The notes below the pieces were generated by a model that searched no databases, was not told where the DNA came from, and was given only the letters and a program-made list of their open reading frames with translations. The translations under genes were made by a program, and so were the position numbers. A DNA stretch of 64,000 nt from JAEUWI01 sp942492815 (lineage in GTDB: Bacteria > Hydrogenedentota > Hydrogenedentia > Hydrogenedentales > JAEUWI01), in the NCBI GenBank assembly GCA_942492815.1, contig OW818658.1, positions 3,472,001 through 3,536,000 on the forward strand, written 5' to 3'. Within the stretch, counting starts at the first letter, position 1, and each line of letters opens with the position of its first letter. Below, piece by piece: positions 26,064-34,719 of the stretch.

Positions 26064-27221
26064 TCAGGAAGCGATTCGCTCAATAATGGTCGCCGTCGCC
26101 ATCCCGTGACCAATGCACATGGTCTGGAGGCCATAGCGACCGCCGCTTCGCTCCAGCTCGTGTACCATTTTGGTCATCAGAATCGCGCCCGTGGCCCCCA
26201 GCGGGTGGCCGGTCGCTATGGCACCACCATGGGCATTGACCTTGCTCATGTCCGGGCGGAGTTCCCTGGCCCACGCGAGCACGACGCAGGCGAAGGCTTC
26301 GTTGATTTCGATGACATCCATGTCGTGGATGGACAGGCCTGTTTTCTCGAGTATCCTCTGGGTGGCAGGAATCGGGCCGGTCAGGGTGAGGCGGGGATCG
26401 CTCCCCACGACGACGCGCGCCACGATTCGTGCACGCTTTTTGAGACCGTACTCGGCCACGGCGCGTTCACTGGCGAGGAGGAGCGCGGCGGCGCCATCGG
26501 AAATCTGGCTGGCGTTGCCCGCCGTGATCCTTCCCCCTTCTTTGAATATTGTCTTGAGGGAGGCCATTTTTTCAGGCTCGATGTTCTTGCGGAAGCCTTC
26601 GTCGTAGTCCACGATTCTTGTCGTGCCCTCAACGCTAACCGTCATCGGCATGATCTGGCTCTTGAACGCGCCGGCCTCGGTTGCCAGGGCGGCGCGCTGG
26701 TGGCTTTCGGTCGAATAGGCGTCCAGTTCTTCGCGGGATAGATTCCACTCCTCGGCAATATCCTCCGCGCAGATGCCCATGGGCCGCAAGGGAAAGGGGA
26801 AGTCGGAGAGAAATTCTTCGGTGAGTCCCCCCCAGTCACTGCCCATGGGAACGCGGCTCATCATCTCAATGCCGGAGGCGATCACGAGGTCCATATCTCC
26901 GCTCGCGATGGCCTGGCTGGCGAAGTGCACGGCCTGCTGGCTCGACCCGCACATGCGGTTGAGCTGTACGCCGGGCACTTCGAAGGGAAAGCCCGCTTTC
27001 AGCAGGGCGAGGCGGGGCACATTGGCACCCTGCTCTCCGATGGGCGAGACGCAGCCGGCGATGATGTCGTCGACGCGGCCCTTCTCAATACCGGCGCGGG
27101 TACACACCTCGGATAGCACGGTCCCCAGTAGATCCACCGGATGAATGTTGTGGAGTGCGCCGTTTTCCTTACCACGCCCCACAGGGGTGCGCACGGCTTC
27201 TACGATGAATACGTCTGACAT
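26064..27221 (-). CDS. Thiolase family acetyl-CoA C-acyltransferase
   Basis: The 385-residue enzyme has all thiolase landmarks: the nucleophilic Cys in NRMCGSSQQAVH, NEAFACV, the catalytic His in GHPLGATGA, and the C-terminal Cys in MCIGHGMATATI, where CxGHG replaces the commoner CxGGG. The CIGHG variant is found in degradative acyl-CoA acyltransferases. It catalyses thiolytic cleavage of 3-ketoacyl-CoA or the reverse condensation. The ATG at 27221 has a GGAGAG site. No other beta-oxidation gene is nearby. Confidence 0.9.
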   Translation of the reverse strand: MSDVFIVEAVRTPVGRGKENGALHNIHPVDLLGTVLSEVCTRAGIEKGRVDDIIAGCVSPIGEQGANVPRLALLKAGFPFEVPGVQLNRMCGSSQQAVHFASQAIASGDMDLVIASGIEMMSRVPMGSDWGGLTEEFLSDFPFPLRPMGICAEDIAEEWNLSREELDAYSTESHQRAALATEAGAFKSQIMPMTVSVEGTTRIVDYDEGFRKNIEPEKMASLKTIFKEGGRITAGNASQISDGAAALLLASERAVAEYGLKKRARIVARVVVGSDPRLTLTGPIPATQRILEKTGLSIHDMDVIEINEAFACVVLAWARELRPDMSKVNAHGGAIATGHPLGATGAILMTKMVHELERSGGRYGLQTMCIGHGMATATIIERIAS

Positions 27222-27260
27222 GATGGCTCTCCACGCTTTTGACTGGCGCATTGGGTTAGG

Positions 27261-27306
27261 ACGGATAAGACGGATTGGACCGATTTGATCAGTCGGTCTT
27301 ATCCGT
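27261..27306. repeat. Inverted repeat ACGGATAAGAC
   Basis: Perfect 11-bp arms at 27261-27271 and 27296-27306 with a 24-nt loop, lying between the thiolase gene and the upstream hydrolase gene. The right arm is inside the 3' end of the hydrolase gene. There is no T run, so it is not a typical terminator. Confidence 0.7.
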
Positions 27307-28119
27307 ACTAACTGTCTCGTCTTGATTTACTCTCAATTCCAGTGTCGCGAGCAACGCGAAATGATCTGAGGCGACCGTATTCTCGATCACCTGCGTCTCT
27401 TTCACCACCCAGCGATCCTGTGGCGCGAAAAACACGTAGTCTATCTTGATTTCGGGCTTGTTTGATGGAAAAGTTGGCGGAGCGTCGATGCCGTCGGTAG
27501 GCGTCCAAGCCTCCTTCAGAATCGTGATGGCTTCACTTTCGGGGGTGGCATTGAAGTCCCCCGCCAGAAGGCGGGGCAGCGTTCCCTTTCCGAATTCCTG
27601 GTTGACCATCCGGGCCTGCGCGGCGCGATCTTCTGCCGAGGCATTGTCGAGGTGCGTCGCAATAAACGCGAGCAATTGGCCGCAAGGAAGCTCTACCACG
27701 GCCTCCAGCGCGGCCCTGGGTTCGTTTTCGCCCGTGAAAGGCAGCGCCCGTGCGCGGGTACTCTGGAAGGAGTAGCGTGAGAGGATGCCCACGCCATATT
27801 CGCCGCCGTCGAACACCATGGCCCGCGCAAAAAGAGGGTGCAGCCGGGTACGCTGGCCGAGGTCGGTGGCCAGATCGCGCCCGCCGACCCGTCCCGTCCG
27901 CACATCGACCTCCTGCAGCGCCACCAGGTCCGGATTCAAGTCCAGGATGACCTGCGCAATCACGTCCAGATTGCCGTCGCCATTCATGGTTGCGCCGTGC
28001 AGGATATTGAAGGTCAGCACTTTAATCGTTGTCGTTTTCATGGTGTCCGCATGTACTTCACGGTCCGTTCCGGCGGCAAGGAGCGCCAGCACTACCAGTC
28101 CTCGTCGTGCCATCCTCAT
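27289..28119 (-). CDS. Secreted endonuclease/exonuclease/phosphatase (EEP) family hydrolase
   Basis: The 276-residue protein has an N-terminal hydrophobic signal and the EEP fold. Metal and catalytic residues are visible in LTFNILHG (Asn), VALQEVD (Glu), FIATHLDN (His/Asp), LLAGDFNA (Asp/Asn), and the C-terminal IDYVFF and VASDHFALLA (Asp/His). Members cleave phosphodiesters in nucleic acids, inositol phosphates or sphingomyelin; export suggests an extracellular phosphodiesterase. Its last residues (STDKTD) are encoded by an inverted repeat, indicating that the original C-terminus was replaced. Confidence 0.85.
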   Translation of the reverse strand: MRMARRGLVVLALLAAGTDREVHADTMKTTTIKVLTFNILHGATMNGDGNLDVIAQVILDLNPDLVALQEVDVRTGRVGGRDLATDLGQRTRLHPLFARAMVFDGGEYGVGILSRYSFQSTRARALPFTGENEPRAALEAVVELPCGQLLAFIATHLDNASAEDRAAQARMVNQEFGKGTLPRLLAGDFNATPESEAITILKEAWTPTDGIDAPPTFPSNKPEIKIDYVFFAPQDRWVVKETQVIENTVASDHFALLATLELRVNQDETVSTDKTD

Positions 28120-28131
28120 GGATGCCTCGTT

Positions 28132-28473
28132 TCAGCTTGTTTCCGGGGCCGCCCCGCTATCGGCAATGGAATAAAGCCACCATCGCTTTGAAGCGGCACC
28201 CCCGCGGGGCCGCCGTTCAAAATACACCCGCAACACGAGACCGCCCGCGGTAGCGATGCGGTACCAGTGTTTGCGCACGTAGAGCTCGCCACTGCCGTGG
28301 GTACAGGGCCCCAGCCCCCGGCCCGCTTCCAGCACCGCAAGGACGGGATAGGTGGTGCCGCGCCAGACGAAGGCCCGGGGAATCAGGGGTTCTCCAGCAA
28401 CTACCGGCGCATCGCCCCCCTCCCCATCGAAAACGGGACGAAGTGCTTCACTGATCAATTTTTCCGCTGGCAT
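28132..28473 (-). CDS. DUF6504-like small protein
   Basis: The 113-residue protein begins at the ATG at 28473. It resembles the DUF6504 group by FVWRGTTYPVLAVLEAG, then YVRKHWYRIATAGGLVLRVYF and KRWWLYSI, a compact beta-rich domain. In other bacteria such domains sit near or are fused to DNA-repair genes, but nothing of that sort is adjacent here. It lies 12 bp upstream of the EEP hydrolase gene on the same strand and probably shares its transcript. Confidence 0.6.
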   Translation of the reverse strand: MPAEKLISEALRPVFDGEGGDAPVVAGEPLIPRAFVWRGTTYPVLAVLEAGRGLGPCTHGSGELYVRKHWYRIATAGGLVLRVYFERRPRGGAASKRWWLYSIADSGAAPETS

Positions 28474-28574
28474 ATCCTGTATTCCGCATCCGTCCCTACG
28501 CTGGTCGATTGGACGGGAGCCGCGCCTTGGCACCCACTATACCAGAACGATCCATCCCGCCCCAATGCCGCCGA

Positions 28575-28604
28575 TTGGAACCCCAAAAGACCCTGTGCTA
28601 TACT
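28575..28604 (+). promoter_or_regulatory. Promoter of the polyprenyl synthase gene, possibly leaderless
   Basis: TTGGAA (28575-28580), an 18-bp spacer and TATACT (28599-28604), with TGC before the -10. The likely first transcribed base is the G of the GTG start at 28611. No ribosome binding site lies between. Confidence 0.65.
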
Positions 28605-28610
28605 CCGCCG

Positions 28611-29588
28611 GTGAACAAAACCATCGATTTGACAGATCTGTACCGTCCCGTCCAGGCAGAACTCCACGGGGTCAGCGACACCATTCACCAACTCTGGGTG
28701 GATGCTTTGACTCTGGTGCGCATTGACGCGAGTACTATGCCCCGGACGGGCGGAAAGCTGCTGCGCCCCGCCCTGTGCCTCCTGGCGGCAGGGGCTGTTG
28801 GCGGTCGGGATCTGAAGCAGTACGTTACGCTGGCCAGTTCCTTCGAAGCGCTCCATATCGCCTCCCTGGCCCACGACGATGTAATCGACAAAGCGCTGCT
28901 GCGCCGGGGCGGTTCCTCCCTGAATGCCTTCTGGGACAATCACGCGGCGGTACTGGGCGGGGACTATCTCGTGGCCAGGGCCGTTGAAATGCTCTCCACC
29001 TATGATGTCTGTGCCGTGGTGGCGAATGCCATCCGGTCCGTGCGCTGTATGGCCGAGGGAGAGCTTTACTTCTTCGGCCGCGAAGACGAGCCCATCATCG
29101 CGGAAGACTGCATCATGCTGGCCGAGCAGAAAACGGCGAGTCTCTTTGCCGAGGCCTGCAGTGCTCCGACCTACGTCATCGATCCGAGGCACCGCAAGGC
29201 CCTCTATCAGTTTGGAATCTCCCTCGGCATTGCCTTCCAGCTCGTCGATGATATGCTCGATATCACGCAGACCACCGAGCAACTCGGCAAGCCCTCCTGC
29301 TGCGACATCGTGGAAGGCAAGAAGACGATTCCGATCATGCACCTCAAGCACGCCCTGGATGGCGCGGACCTCGCCCGGCTGGAATCCATGCGCAACGCGG
29401 ACATCACCGAAGATGACCGTGCCTGGGTCATCGCCATGGCCGACGAGACCGGCGCGCGGGAGAAGACCGAGGCAATCACCAACGCCTATGCCGATGAGGC
29501 CCGCGGTCACCTCACCCAGCTCCCTCCCAGCGTCTATCGCGACAGCATGGAAGGCATCGTGGAATTCGTCATGGTGCGGGTTTCCTGA
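28611..29588 (+). CDS. Polyprenyl diphosphate synthase (trans-isoprenyl type)
   Basis: The 325-residue enzyme elongates isoprenoid diphosphates for quinone side chains. Hallmarks are GGKLLRPALCLLAAGA, the first Asp-rich motif LAHDDVID and the second FQLVDDMLD, with the conserved Lys at GKPSCCDIVEGKKTIP. The GTG at 28611 fits the family N-terminus; upstream in-frame residues overlap the promoter. The initiation context is consistent with a leaderless mRNA. Chain length cannot be judged by eye. Confidence 0.9.
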   Translation: MNKTIDLTDLYRPVQAELHGVSDTIHQLWVDALTLVRIDASTMPRTGGKLLRPALCLLAAGAVGGRDLKQYVTLASSFEALHIASLAHDDVIDKALLRRGGSSLNAFWDNHAAVLGGDYLVARAVEMLSTYDVCAVVANAIRSVRCMAEGELYFFGREDEPIIAEDCIMLAEQKTASLFAEACSAPTYVIDPRHRKALYQFGISLGIAFQLVDDMLDITQTTEQLGKPSCCDIVEGKKTIPIMHLKHALDGADLARLESMRNADITEDDRAWVIAMADETGAREKTEAITNAYADEARGHLTQLPPSVYRDSMEGIVEFVMVRVS

Positions 29589-29655
29589 TCCGGGCACGCG
29601 CCGCTTCCCAATGCGCTCCACCAGTTCCAATCCATCCACCAGCCCATAGCCATGC

Positions 29656-30111
29656 CTATTCGGCGGGCGTGGTGTTGAGTCGCTTCCAATGGAGGCTGAC
29701 CGACTCCACGATTGCCGGGACATCGCTGCAACTCAGGGGATACATGGTGTAGCCACCCGCACCGCAATGAAAGGTTTTGGAAGTGCCTTCCGGCTGCGGG
29801 GAATCGCCGAAGAGCGTGAGGGGCAACAGGTCCAGGCCGCTCTGGATATCCACGAACTCGATCTGTCCCAGCATCGAGAAGGACTCATCGCCCGGCATCC
29901 CCAGGTCCAGCAGGATTAACCGGGGAAGCTCGCCGCCATTCCGCGCGGGGGATTGGCCTCGGCCCAACAGGAAGTCGTGGGCCTCCCTCCCATCGGTCAC
30001 GGCCGCGATGCTGATCAAAGGCACCGAATCTTCCAACGCCATCACGGCAGAGCTGCGTGACCGTTCTATCTCTTCAATGACGAGTATATCCGCGGGCTCG
30101 TTGGGCGTCAT
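29656..30111 (-). CDS. Degenerate response-regulator receiver protein
   Basis: The 151-residue single-domain protein has the receiver pattern: acidic pair E13/E14 in place of the usual Asp pair, phospho-acceptor D69 in LILLDLGMPG, and a late GAGGYTMYP where the conserved Lys before Pro is Tyr. The phosphate switch is therefore probably altered or lost. The loop and helices between are otherwise typical of Rcp1-type stand-alone receivers. A GAAGGAGA site precedes the ATG at 30111. No histidine kinase is adjacent, and the neighbours are a polyprenyl synthase gene (convergent) and a glycosidase gene. Confidence 0.7.
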   Translation of the reverse strand: MTPNEPADILVIEEIERSRSSAVMALEDSVPLISIAAVTDGREAHDFLLGRGQSPARNGGELPRLILLDLGMPGDESFSMLGQIEFVDIQSGLDLLPLTLFGDSPQPEGTSKTFHCGAGGYTMYPLSCSDVPAIVESVSLHWKRLNTTPAE

Positions 30112-30232
30112 GGCACATTCTCCTTCGTACACAATGGCTGTTTCACGCGCTATACAATGTCGGCGCTACGCTATTGTGCCGGAACAGGATGAAGTCCAAG
30201 TGTATCTTGAGCAGCGTTCTGGCAAGGAGATC

Positions 30233-32407
30233 TCACTCAATCACGTACCAGGCGAAGCCACCTGGTGGAATCGCCACCTCAATTTCCGCCGTGAAATCCC
30301 GCGCGAGAGGTACCGATTGGGACGCGCCATCAGCCCCCGTTACCGTTGCCGTATCCGCGAGGCCGGTGTAGTAGAGGTTAACCGGTAGCGTACGCGCGAC
30401 AGTCTCCAGCGTGGGATTGAATACCACGAGCATGCCCTTGTGCTTCAGGCGCGGGTTCACATGAAGCATCCAGTCGAGGTCGCGTCCATCGGCGCGGCGC
30501 CCATGGACGAGATCGCTTTCGAGAATGTCTCGGTAGGTCTTGTACCAATCCACCCTCCGCTTCACCATGGCCTTTGTCCGGTCGGTGTCGAAAAGGCGCG
30601 GCCCACGATAACAGGCCTGGACGCCCAGAGCGAGATTGGAAAAGAGCATTTTTTCGTAGTGCTCCAGATGGGTGTCGAGCGGCTCAATGGTGGCCGCCTC
30701 TCCCCCGCCCTGGTATTCCGTGAGGGGCACAAACATCCAGCCCATGCTCGGCGTCTTCTCCCAGGTGCCGTCGTAGATGTTCTGGCGCGTGTGAATGACC
30801 TGCTGGGCGCGGGGCAGGCTCCAGTTGGTCTCGCGATAGCCCATGCCGCTCTTGCTGGAGCCGGCGAGGTAGTAGTAGTCCGGCACATTCAATGAGATAC
30901 CGCGCCCGCGACACCATTTGTAGTAATCCGAAATGGTGCGCCACTGGGTCCACTGGGAATCTTCATAGCCCCGGTGACCGGGGTGGACCGTGGAGCGGCA
31001 GATGTCGCCGGGGTAGGAGCCGTCGTGCTCCAGCAGGTCGAAACCCGTGGCGGGGTAATAATCGTACAGGTTTGCGAAATAATCCTTGCCCCAGGCGCTG
31101 CCGATGCAGGGCGAGTGGCCGAAGGTCGGCGACTCCCCCTCCCCCATCACCACGTCGTTCTCCGCGTCGATGGTGCGCGAGGCGAGGAGGGAATAGCCGC
31201 CAAGTTCCACGCCACGCTGTTCGGCATAGTCCGCGTAGGCCTTCATCCGCGCACGGTTTTCTTCGCTCGCGTCTTCGATTTCGAAACCGCTGCCGAAGGA
31301 GAGGATGGCCATTTCGAAGCCGACCTCCGCGCACTGATCCAGGGCATTGTAGACCGTCTCGGAGTCGCTCTGGCGGATATGGAGCATGAGCGGGTTCTCC
31401 GTGACCCAAGGGGCGATTGTGCGGTACATGCGGCGCTGGGCCAGGCCATTGCGCTCGCGATCCGTGCTGTCGCGCACGAGCAGGAAGGTGTGGAAGGACT
31501 CGAAGGTCTCTCCTGGCGCAATGTCTATCGCGGGCCCGAGGGCGGGGCGCACTTCGAGGAGGCAGGGGTTCAGACGCTCGTAGTTGACCTGGGTTTGATA
31601 CTCGGGATCGGGCACCCAGTGCACGGCGTGGCGCGAGCTGTCGCGGGTGCCCATGCCGCCGAAGGCGTAATCGGTCTCCACATGAAGATTGGGGGTGATG
31701 TAATCCACACCCCGGTTGTCGACATCAGAACCATATTCGACGACCGCCAGTACTTCGCTGGTGAAGCTGTCGAGCCGGACGGGTACGGTGGCGTTGTTCC
31801 GGAGGGTAATCCACTTGGACAGCACGGGAATGCCATCGTAGAGTTCGTAGTGCACAGAGACCGTCACGTCGGCGCCGTCTGCCGGCATGGCGTAGTCCAT
31901 GCGCAGGTAAACACCCTTCGGGGGCCAGGTTGCGTCGGGCGCGTGGTGCCGCACCTTAGCCCACGCCATGCGCTCCCGGGGGAGCCCCGTCTCGAAGCCG
32001 GTAAAAATCATCGCGCCGGGGGAGGCCGCCAGTGAATCGAGCCATTCCGGCGCGAGAAAAGCGTAGTTGGGCTGGCCCGCGAGTCCGCCCACATCAACGG
32101 ACTGCCCATTCAAGGTTACTCGCGCCTCCGGCTTCACGCCACGCACTATGGCCTCGCTAGTCATGAGGTTGTCGAAAGCGACCGTGGCGGCGTTGGGCGA
32201 CAGGCGAAACTCACGCCGGATCAGGCCATTGGCCAGCACCAGCGACTTACCATCTGCGGAGCGATAAATCCCGGCTGGGGTATCACTCCCCTGGACCAGC
32301 CAATCTCTGGTCGTGGGAAGGGCGGTCTCGGGCGGCAGGTCGGCCAGCGTAGCGCCGTAGGCAAAAACGGAGAGGCCAAGGCAGAGCAGGACCAGGGATG
32401 GGCGCAT
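30233..32407 (-). CDS. Secreted alpha-galactosidase-like glycoside hydrolase
   Basis: The 724-residue protein has a signal peptide (about 1-19). A beta-sandwich N-terminal domain (50-320) follows (LANGLIRREFRLSPNAATV, VHYELYDGIPVLSKW). A TIM barrel comes next, in which FDLLEHDGSYPGD has the position and look of the nucleophile strand of clan GH-D enzymes (GH27/GH36). The C-terminal beta domain ends VAIPPGGFAWYVIE. A retaining alpha-galactosidase or related activity is inferred; the exact family and substrate are uncertain. Confidence 0.65.
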   Translation of the reverse strand: MRPSLVLLCLGLSVFAYGATLADLPPETALPTTRDWLVQGSDTPAGIYRSADGKSLVLANGLIRREFRLSPNAATVAFDNLMTSEAIVRGVKPEARVTLNGQSVDVGGLAGQPNYAFLAPEWLDSLAASPGAMIFTGFETGLPRERMAWAKVRHHAPDATWPPKGVYLRMDYAMPADGADVTVSVHYELYDGIPVLSKWITLRNNATVPVRLDSFTSEVLAVVEYGSDVDNRGVDYITPNLHVETDYAFGGMGTRDSSRHAVHWVPDPEYQTQVNYERLNPCLLEVRPALGPAIDIAPGETFESFHTFLLVRDSTDRERNGLAQRRMYRTIAPWVTENPLMLHIRQSDSETVYNALDQCAEVGFEMAILSFGSGFEIEDASEENRARMKAYADYAEQRGVELGGYSLLASRTIDAENDVVMGEGESPTFGHSPCIGSAWGKDYFANLYDYYPATGFDLLEHDGSYPGDICRSTVHPGHRGYEDSQWTQWRTISDYYKWCRGRGISLNVPDYYYLAGSSKSGMGYRETNWSLPRAQQVIHTRQNIYDGTWEKTPSMGWMFVPLTEYQGGGEAATIEPLDTHLEHYEKMLFSNLALGVQACYRGPRLFDTDRTKAMVKRRVDWYKTYRDILESDLVHGRRADGRDLDWMLHVNPRLKHKGMLVVFNPTLETVARTLPVNLYYTGLADTATVTGADGASQSVPLARDFTAEIEVAIPPGGFAWYVIE

Positions 32408-32480
32408 GGAAACTCCTTCGAGAAACTATTTTCGATCTCGGCGGTTGGCTCGTGTGTACGCGAAGTGCTTCGCATTGGTA

Positions 32481-32606
32481 TTAGAGCGGCGTATTGCCCG
32501 CCATCTCGCGTATTTCTGCCAACTCTGTTTGTGAAGGAATCCTGAGATCAAGTAGTCCGTTTTCGAGGGCTATGAGGATCGCCAGCTCCTCGTCGTCGTA
32601 ATACAT
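32481..32606 (-). CDS. Small hypothetical protein, 41 aa
   Basis: A short acidic frame (MYYDDEELAILIALENGLLD...) starts at an ATG at 32606 with an AAGGA site 10 nt upstream. It lies between the Gfo/Idh gene and the glycosidase gene on the same strand. A longer in-frame start at 32684 would run through the inverted repeat at 32642-32674, so I prefer the short form. It matches no family I recognise; an antitoxin-like small regulator is one possibility. Confidence 0.35.
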   Translation of the reverse strand: MYYDDEELAILIALENGLLDLRIPSQTELAEIREMAGNTPL

Positions 32607-32641
32607 GGGAGAATATTCCTTTTCGGTTGGGGCGCAATAGA

Positions 32642-32674
32642 ATGCCCGTGGACCCAAACCAGATCCACGGGCAT
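32642..32674 (-). terminator. Hairpin after the Gfo/Idh gene, possible terminator
   Basis: Perfect 11-bp arms ATGCCCGTGGA / TCCACGGGCAT with an 11-nt loop, 25 bp past the stop of the Gfo/Idh gene. No T tract follows, so efficiency as a terminator is doubtful. Confidence 0.45.
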
Positions 32675-32699
32675 GATACATCAAAATGATAGATGCAAG

Positions 32700-34034
32700 T
32701 TACACTGTCCAGGGCTTGCGGTACTCGCGGGTGAGCCATTCGGCCTTGCCGCCGTTGCGGGCGAGCTTCATCTGCTTCGGCTTCCACCCGATGGTCGTGT
32801 GGTTGTAGTAGGCCTGGTTGAGCAGGTGGCAGCAGATGGCGGTGCGGCCGCCGACGATCTCGTTGGTGATGGGTTTCTTGCGGGTCTGGACGCAGTTCAG
32901 GAAGTCCGCGATGTGATCACGGCTCTCGTAGAGTTTCACCTTGGCGTTGGCCAGGTATTCCTTCTGGACGAGGATGATCGAGGCTTCGAGAGAAGTGCCT
33001 TCGCCCTTCTGCGCGTGGCCCGTCACCTTTTTGCCGCCAAGCCAGAATTCGAACTGGCCGCGGTTAACCTTCACTTCGCCGTCTGCACCATAGAAATGAG
33101 CGCCGAAGCCGCTCTTGTGATGGACGGTCACGCCGCCCTTATAGTGGAGAATGCCACCTTCGACCGCCGCAGGATCGGCCGGCGCTTCGACCTTGATCGG
33201 GCCGCTTTCGTCCATGTCGAGGCCCCACTGGGCGATGTCGAGGTGGTGCGCACCCCAGTCGCAGACCATGCCGCCGCCGTATTCCTTGTACAGACGCCAC
33301 ATGGGGAAGTGGTCGTGCTTGCCGCGCGGGCTGAGCACGGAATTGTAGGGGCGCATCGGGCCGGGACCCACCCAGCCTTCCCAATCAAGACCGGGTTCCA
33401 TGGGCTCTTCGGCCAGATCGCAGGGAACGCCGGGGCCGCCAAAGCTGCACTCGACATGGCTGATCTTGCCAATGGCGCCGTTGCGCACGAGCTCGCAGGC
33501 CACGCGGAACTCTTCCATGGAGCGCTGCATGGAGCCGGTCTGGAGGACGCGCTTGTATTTCTTCACCGCCTTCATGATTTCGACGGCCTCGTGGACGTTG
33601 TGCGTGAGGGGCTTCTCGCAGTAGACGTCCTTGCCCGCCTTCAGCGCGGCGATGGTCTGGATCGCATGCCAGTGGTCCGGCGTGGCGATACAGACGGCAT
33701 CGATGTCGTCCCGGGCGATGAGCTCCTGGAATTCATTGTAGGCCGCGCAATCCGCCGAGCCGAGCTCCGGACGCGCCGTGTAGAATTCGTTGACCCGCGC
33801 CTGAGCGGCGGTGCGACGCGTGGTGTCCACGTCGCACACAGCCACGATGCGCACGTTCGGGCGCTCGATGAAGCTGTTCATAAGGTGGTTGTTCTGCTTG
33901 CCCGTTCCGATGAAGCCCATGGTGAGGCGTTCACTGGGCTTCACCTCCGCAGACCACACCTTGGATGGGAGAATGAAGGGCACTGCGGAAAGGGCGGCGG
34001 CCTGCTTGAGAAATGATCTGCGGCTGGATTTCAT
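32700..34034 (-). CDS. Tat-exported Gfo/Idh/MocA family oxidoreductase (1)
   Basis: The 444-residue protein has a Tat signal (SRRSFLKQ), then a Rossmann NAD-binding domain starting LTMGFIGTGKQNNHLMNSF. The family's VCIATPDHWHAIQTIAAL and the EKP motif (KDVYCEKPLTHNVHEA) follow. The C-terminal alpha/beta domain includes GAHHLDIAQWGLD with the putative catalytic His. Such enzymes oxidise, reduce or deglycosylate sugars with tightly bound NAD. Export by Tat fits a folded, cofactor-loaded enzyme. A GAAGGA site precedes the ATG at 34034. It shares its plan with the second copy at 62212. Confidence 0.9.
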   Translation of the reverse strand: MKSSRRSFLKQAAALSAVPFILPSKVWSAEVKPSERLTMGFIGTGKQNNHLMNSFIERPNVRIVAVCDVDTTRRTAAQARVNEFYTARPELGSADCAAYNEFQELIARDDIDAVCIATPDHWHAIQTIAALKAGKDVYCEKPLTHNVHEAVEIMKAVKKYKRVLQTGSMQRSMEEFRVACELVRNGAIGKISHVECSFGGPGVPCDLAEEPMEPGLDWEGWVGPGPMRPYNSVLSPRGKHDHFPMWRLYKEYGGGMVCDWGAHHLDIAQWGLDMDESGPIKVEAPADPAAVEGGILHYKGGVTVHHKSGFGAHFYGADGEVKVNRGQFEFWLGGKKVTGHAQKGEGTSLEASIILVQKEYLANAKVKLYESRDHIADFLNCVQTRKKPITNEIVGGRTAICCHLLNQAYYNHTTIGWKPKQMKLARNGGKAEWLTREYRKPWTV

Positions 34035-34200
34035 GAAAATGATTCCTTCGTTAGAATTGGTTCCCGACGTTCGAGGGCTAGCAGGATCCCACAAAAGCAC
34101 GTCAAATCACAAGCGAGCGGGACGGACCCGCGCCGGGGCCTTTTCCGGCGCGAAAATAACCCCGATTTCCAAAGGACTACTCGATATGGCAACACCGACC

Positions 34201-34713
34201 TCAATGCGCGGGCCTGTCCCCGTGGATGTAAGGCAACGATGTCGACGCAGGCGCAATGTCTTGAACGCGGAAAGAGCCTCTGTCGCATTCCAAGACTACG
34301 CTCCCCAGATCAATCGGGTGTTCGCACTCCCCTTCAAGTTCACTGAGTTTGAACTCAAACACTGCTGGCACATAACCTTCACGGGTGAGCACTATCCGAC
34401 AGGAATCCTCGGGGCCTTTATAGCCTCGTAGTCCCCTGTGCTGTTTACGACCAAAGGCCAGGAGATATTCGACATCTATCGTTCCATCCATGGAGTGCTC
34501 AAACAGGGGCTCTCTTGGATAAGGTATTGTCTCACTCTCAAAGGTCAATGTAACATCCGACAGCGCACTTCCAGCTGCATCGACAACCGATCCCGTGATA
34601 TGCATTGGAAAGACGAAGGAGGTATGGCGAGCGCACCCCGGTCCGAATGTCGTAGCAACGATCAGCGTGGCCGGTAACATTGCAGCGATTCGTCTCGAAA
34701 GTAATTTGCGCAT
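34201..34713 (-). CDS. Small lipoprotein with a carboxypeptidase-regulatory-like beta domain
   Basis: The 170-residue protein has a lipoprotein signal with Cys27 (TFGPGC). A beta-sandwich starts ITGSVVDAAGSALSDVTLTF, the usual entry of CarboxypepD_reg/TTR-like domains, followed by YLLAFGRKQHRGLRGYKG and a conserved Cys pair (SCR, GEC). It begins 6 bp downstream of the cellulase-like gene on the same strand, so it is probably co-transcribed with it. A carbohydrate or surface-binding helper role is inferred only from context. Confidence 0.65.
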   Translation of the reverse strand: MRKLLSRRIAAMLPATLIVATTFGPGCARHTSFVFPMHITGSVVDAAGSALSDVTLTFESETIPYPREPLFEHSMDGTIDVEYLLAFGRKQHRGLRGYKGPEDSCRIVLTREGYVPAVFEFKLSELEGECEHPIDLGSVVLECDRGSFRVQDIAPASTSLPYIHGDRPAH

Positions 34714-34719
34714 CTACCA

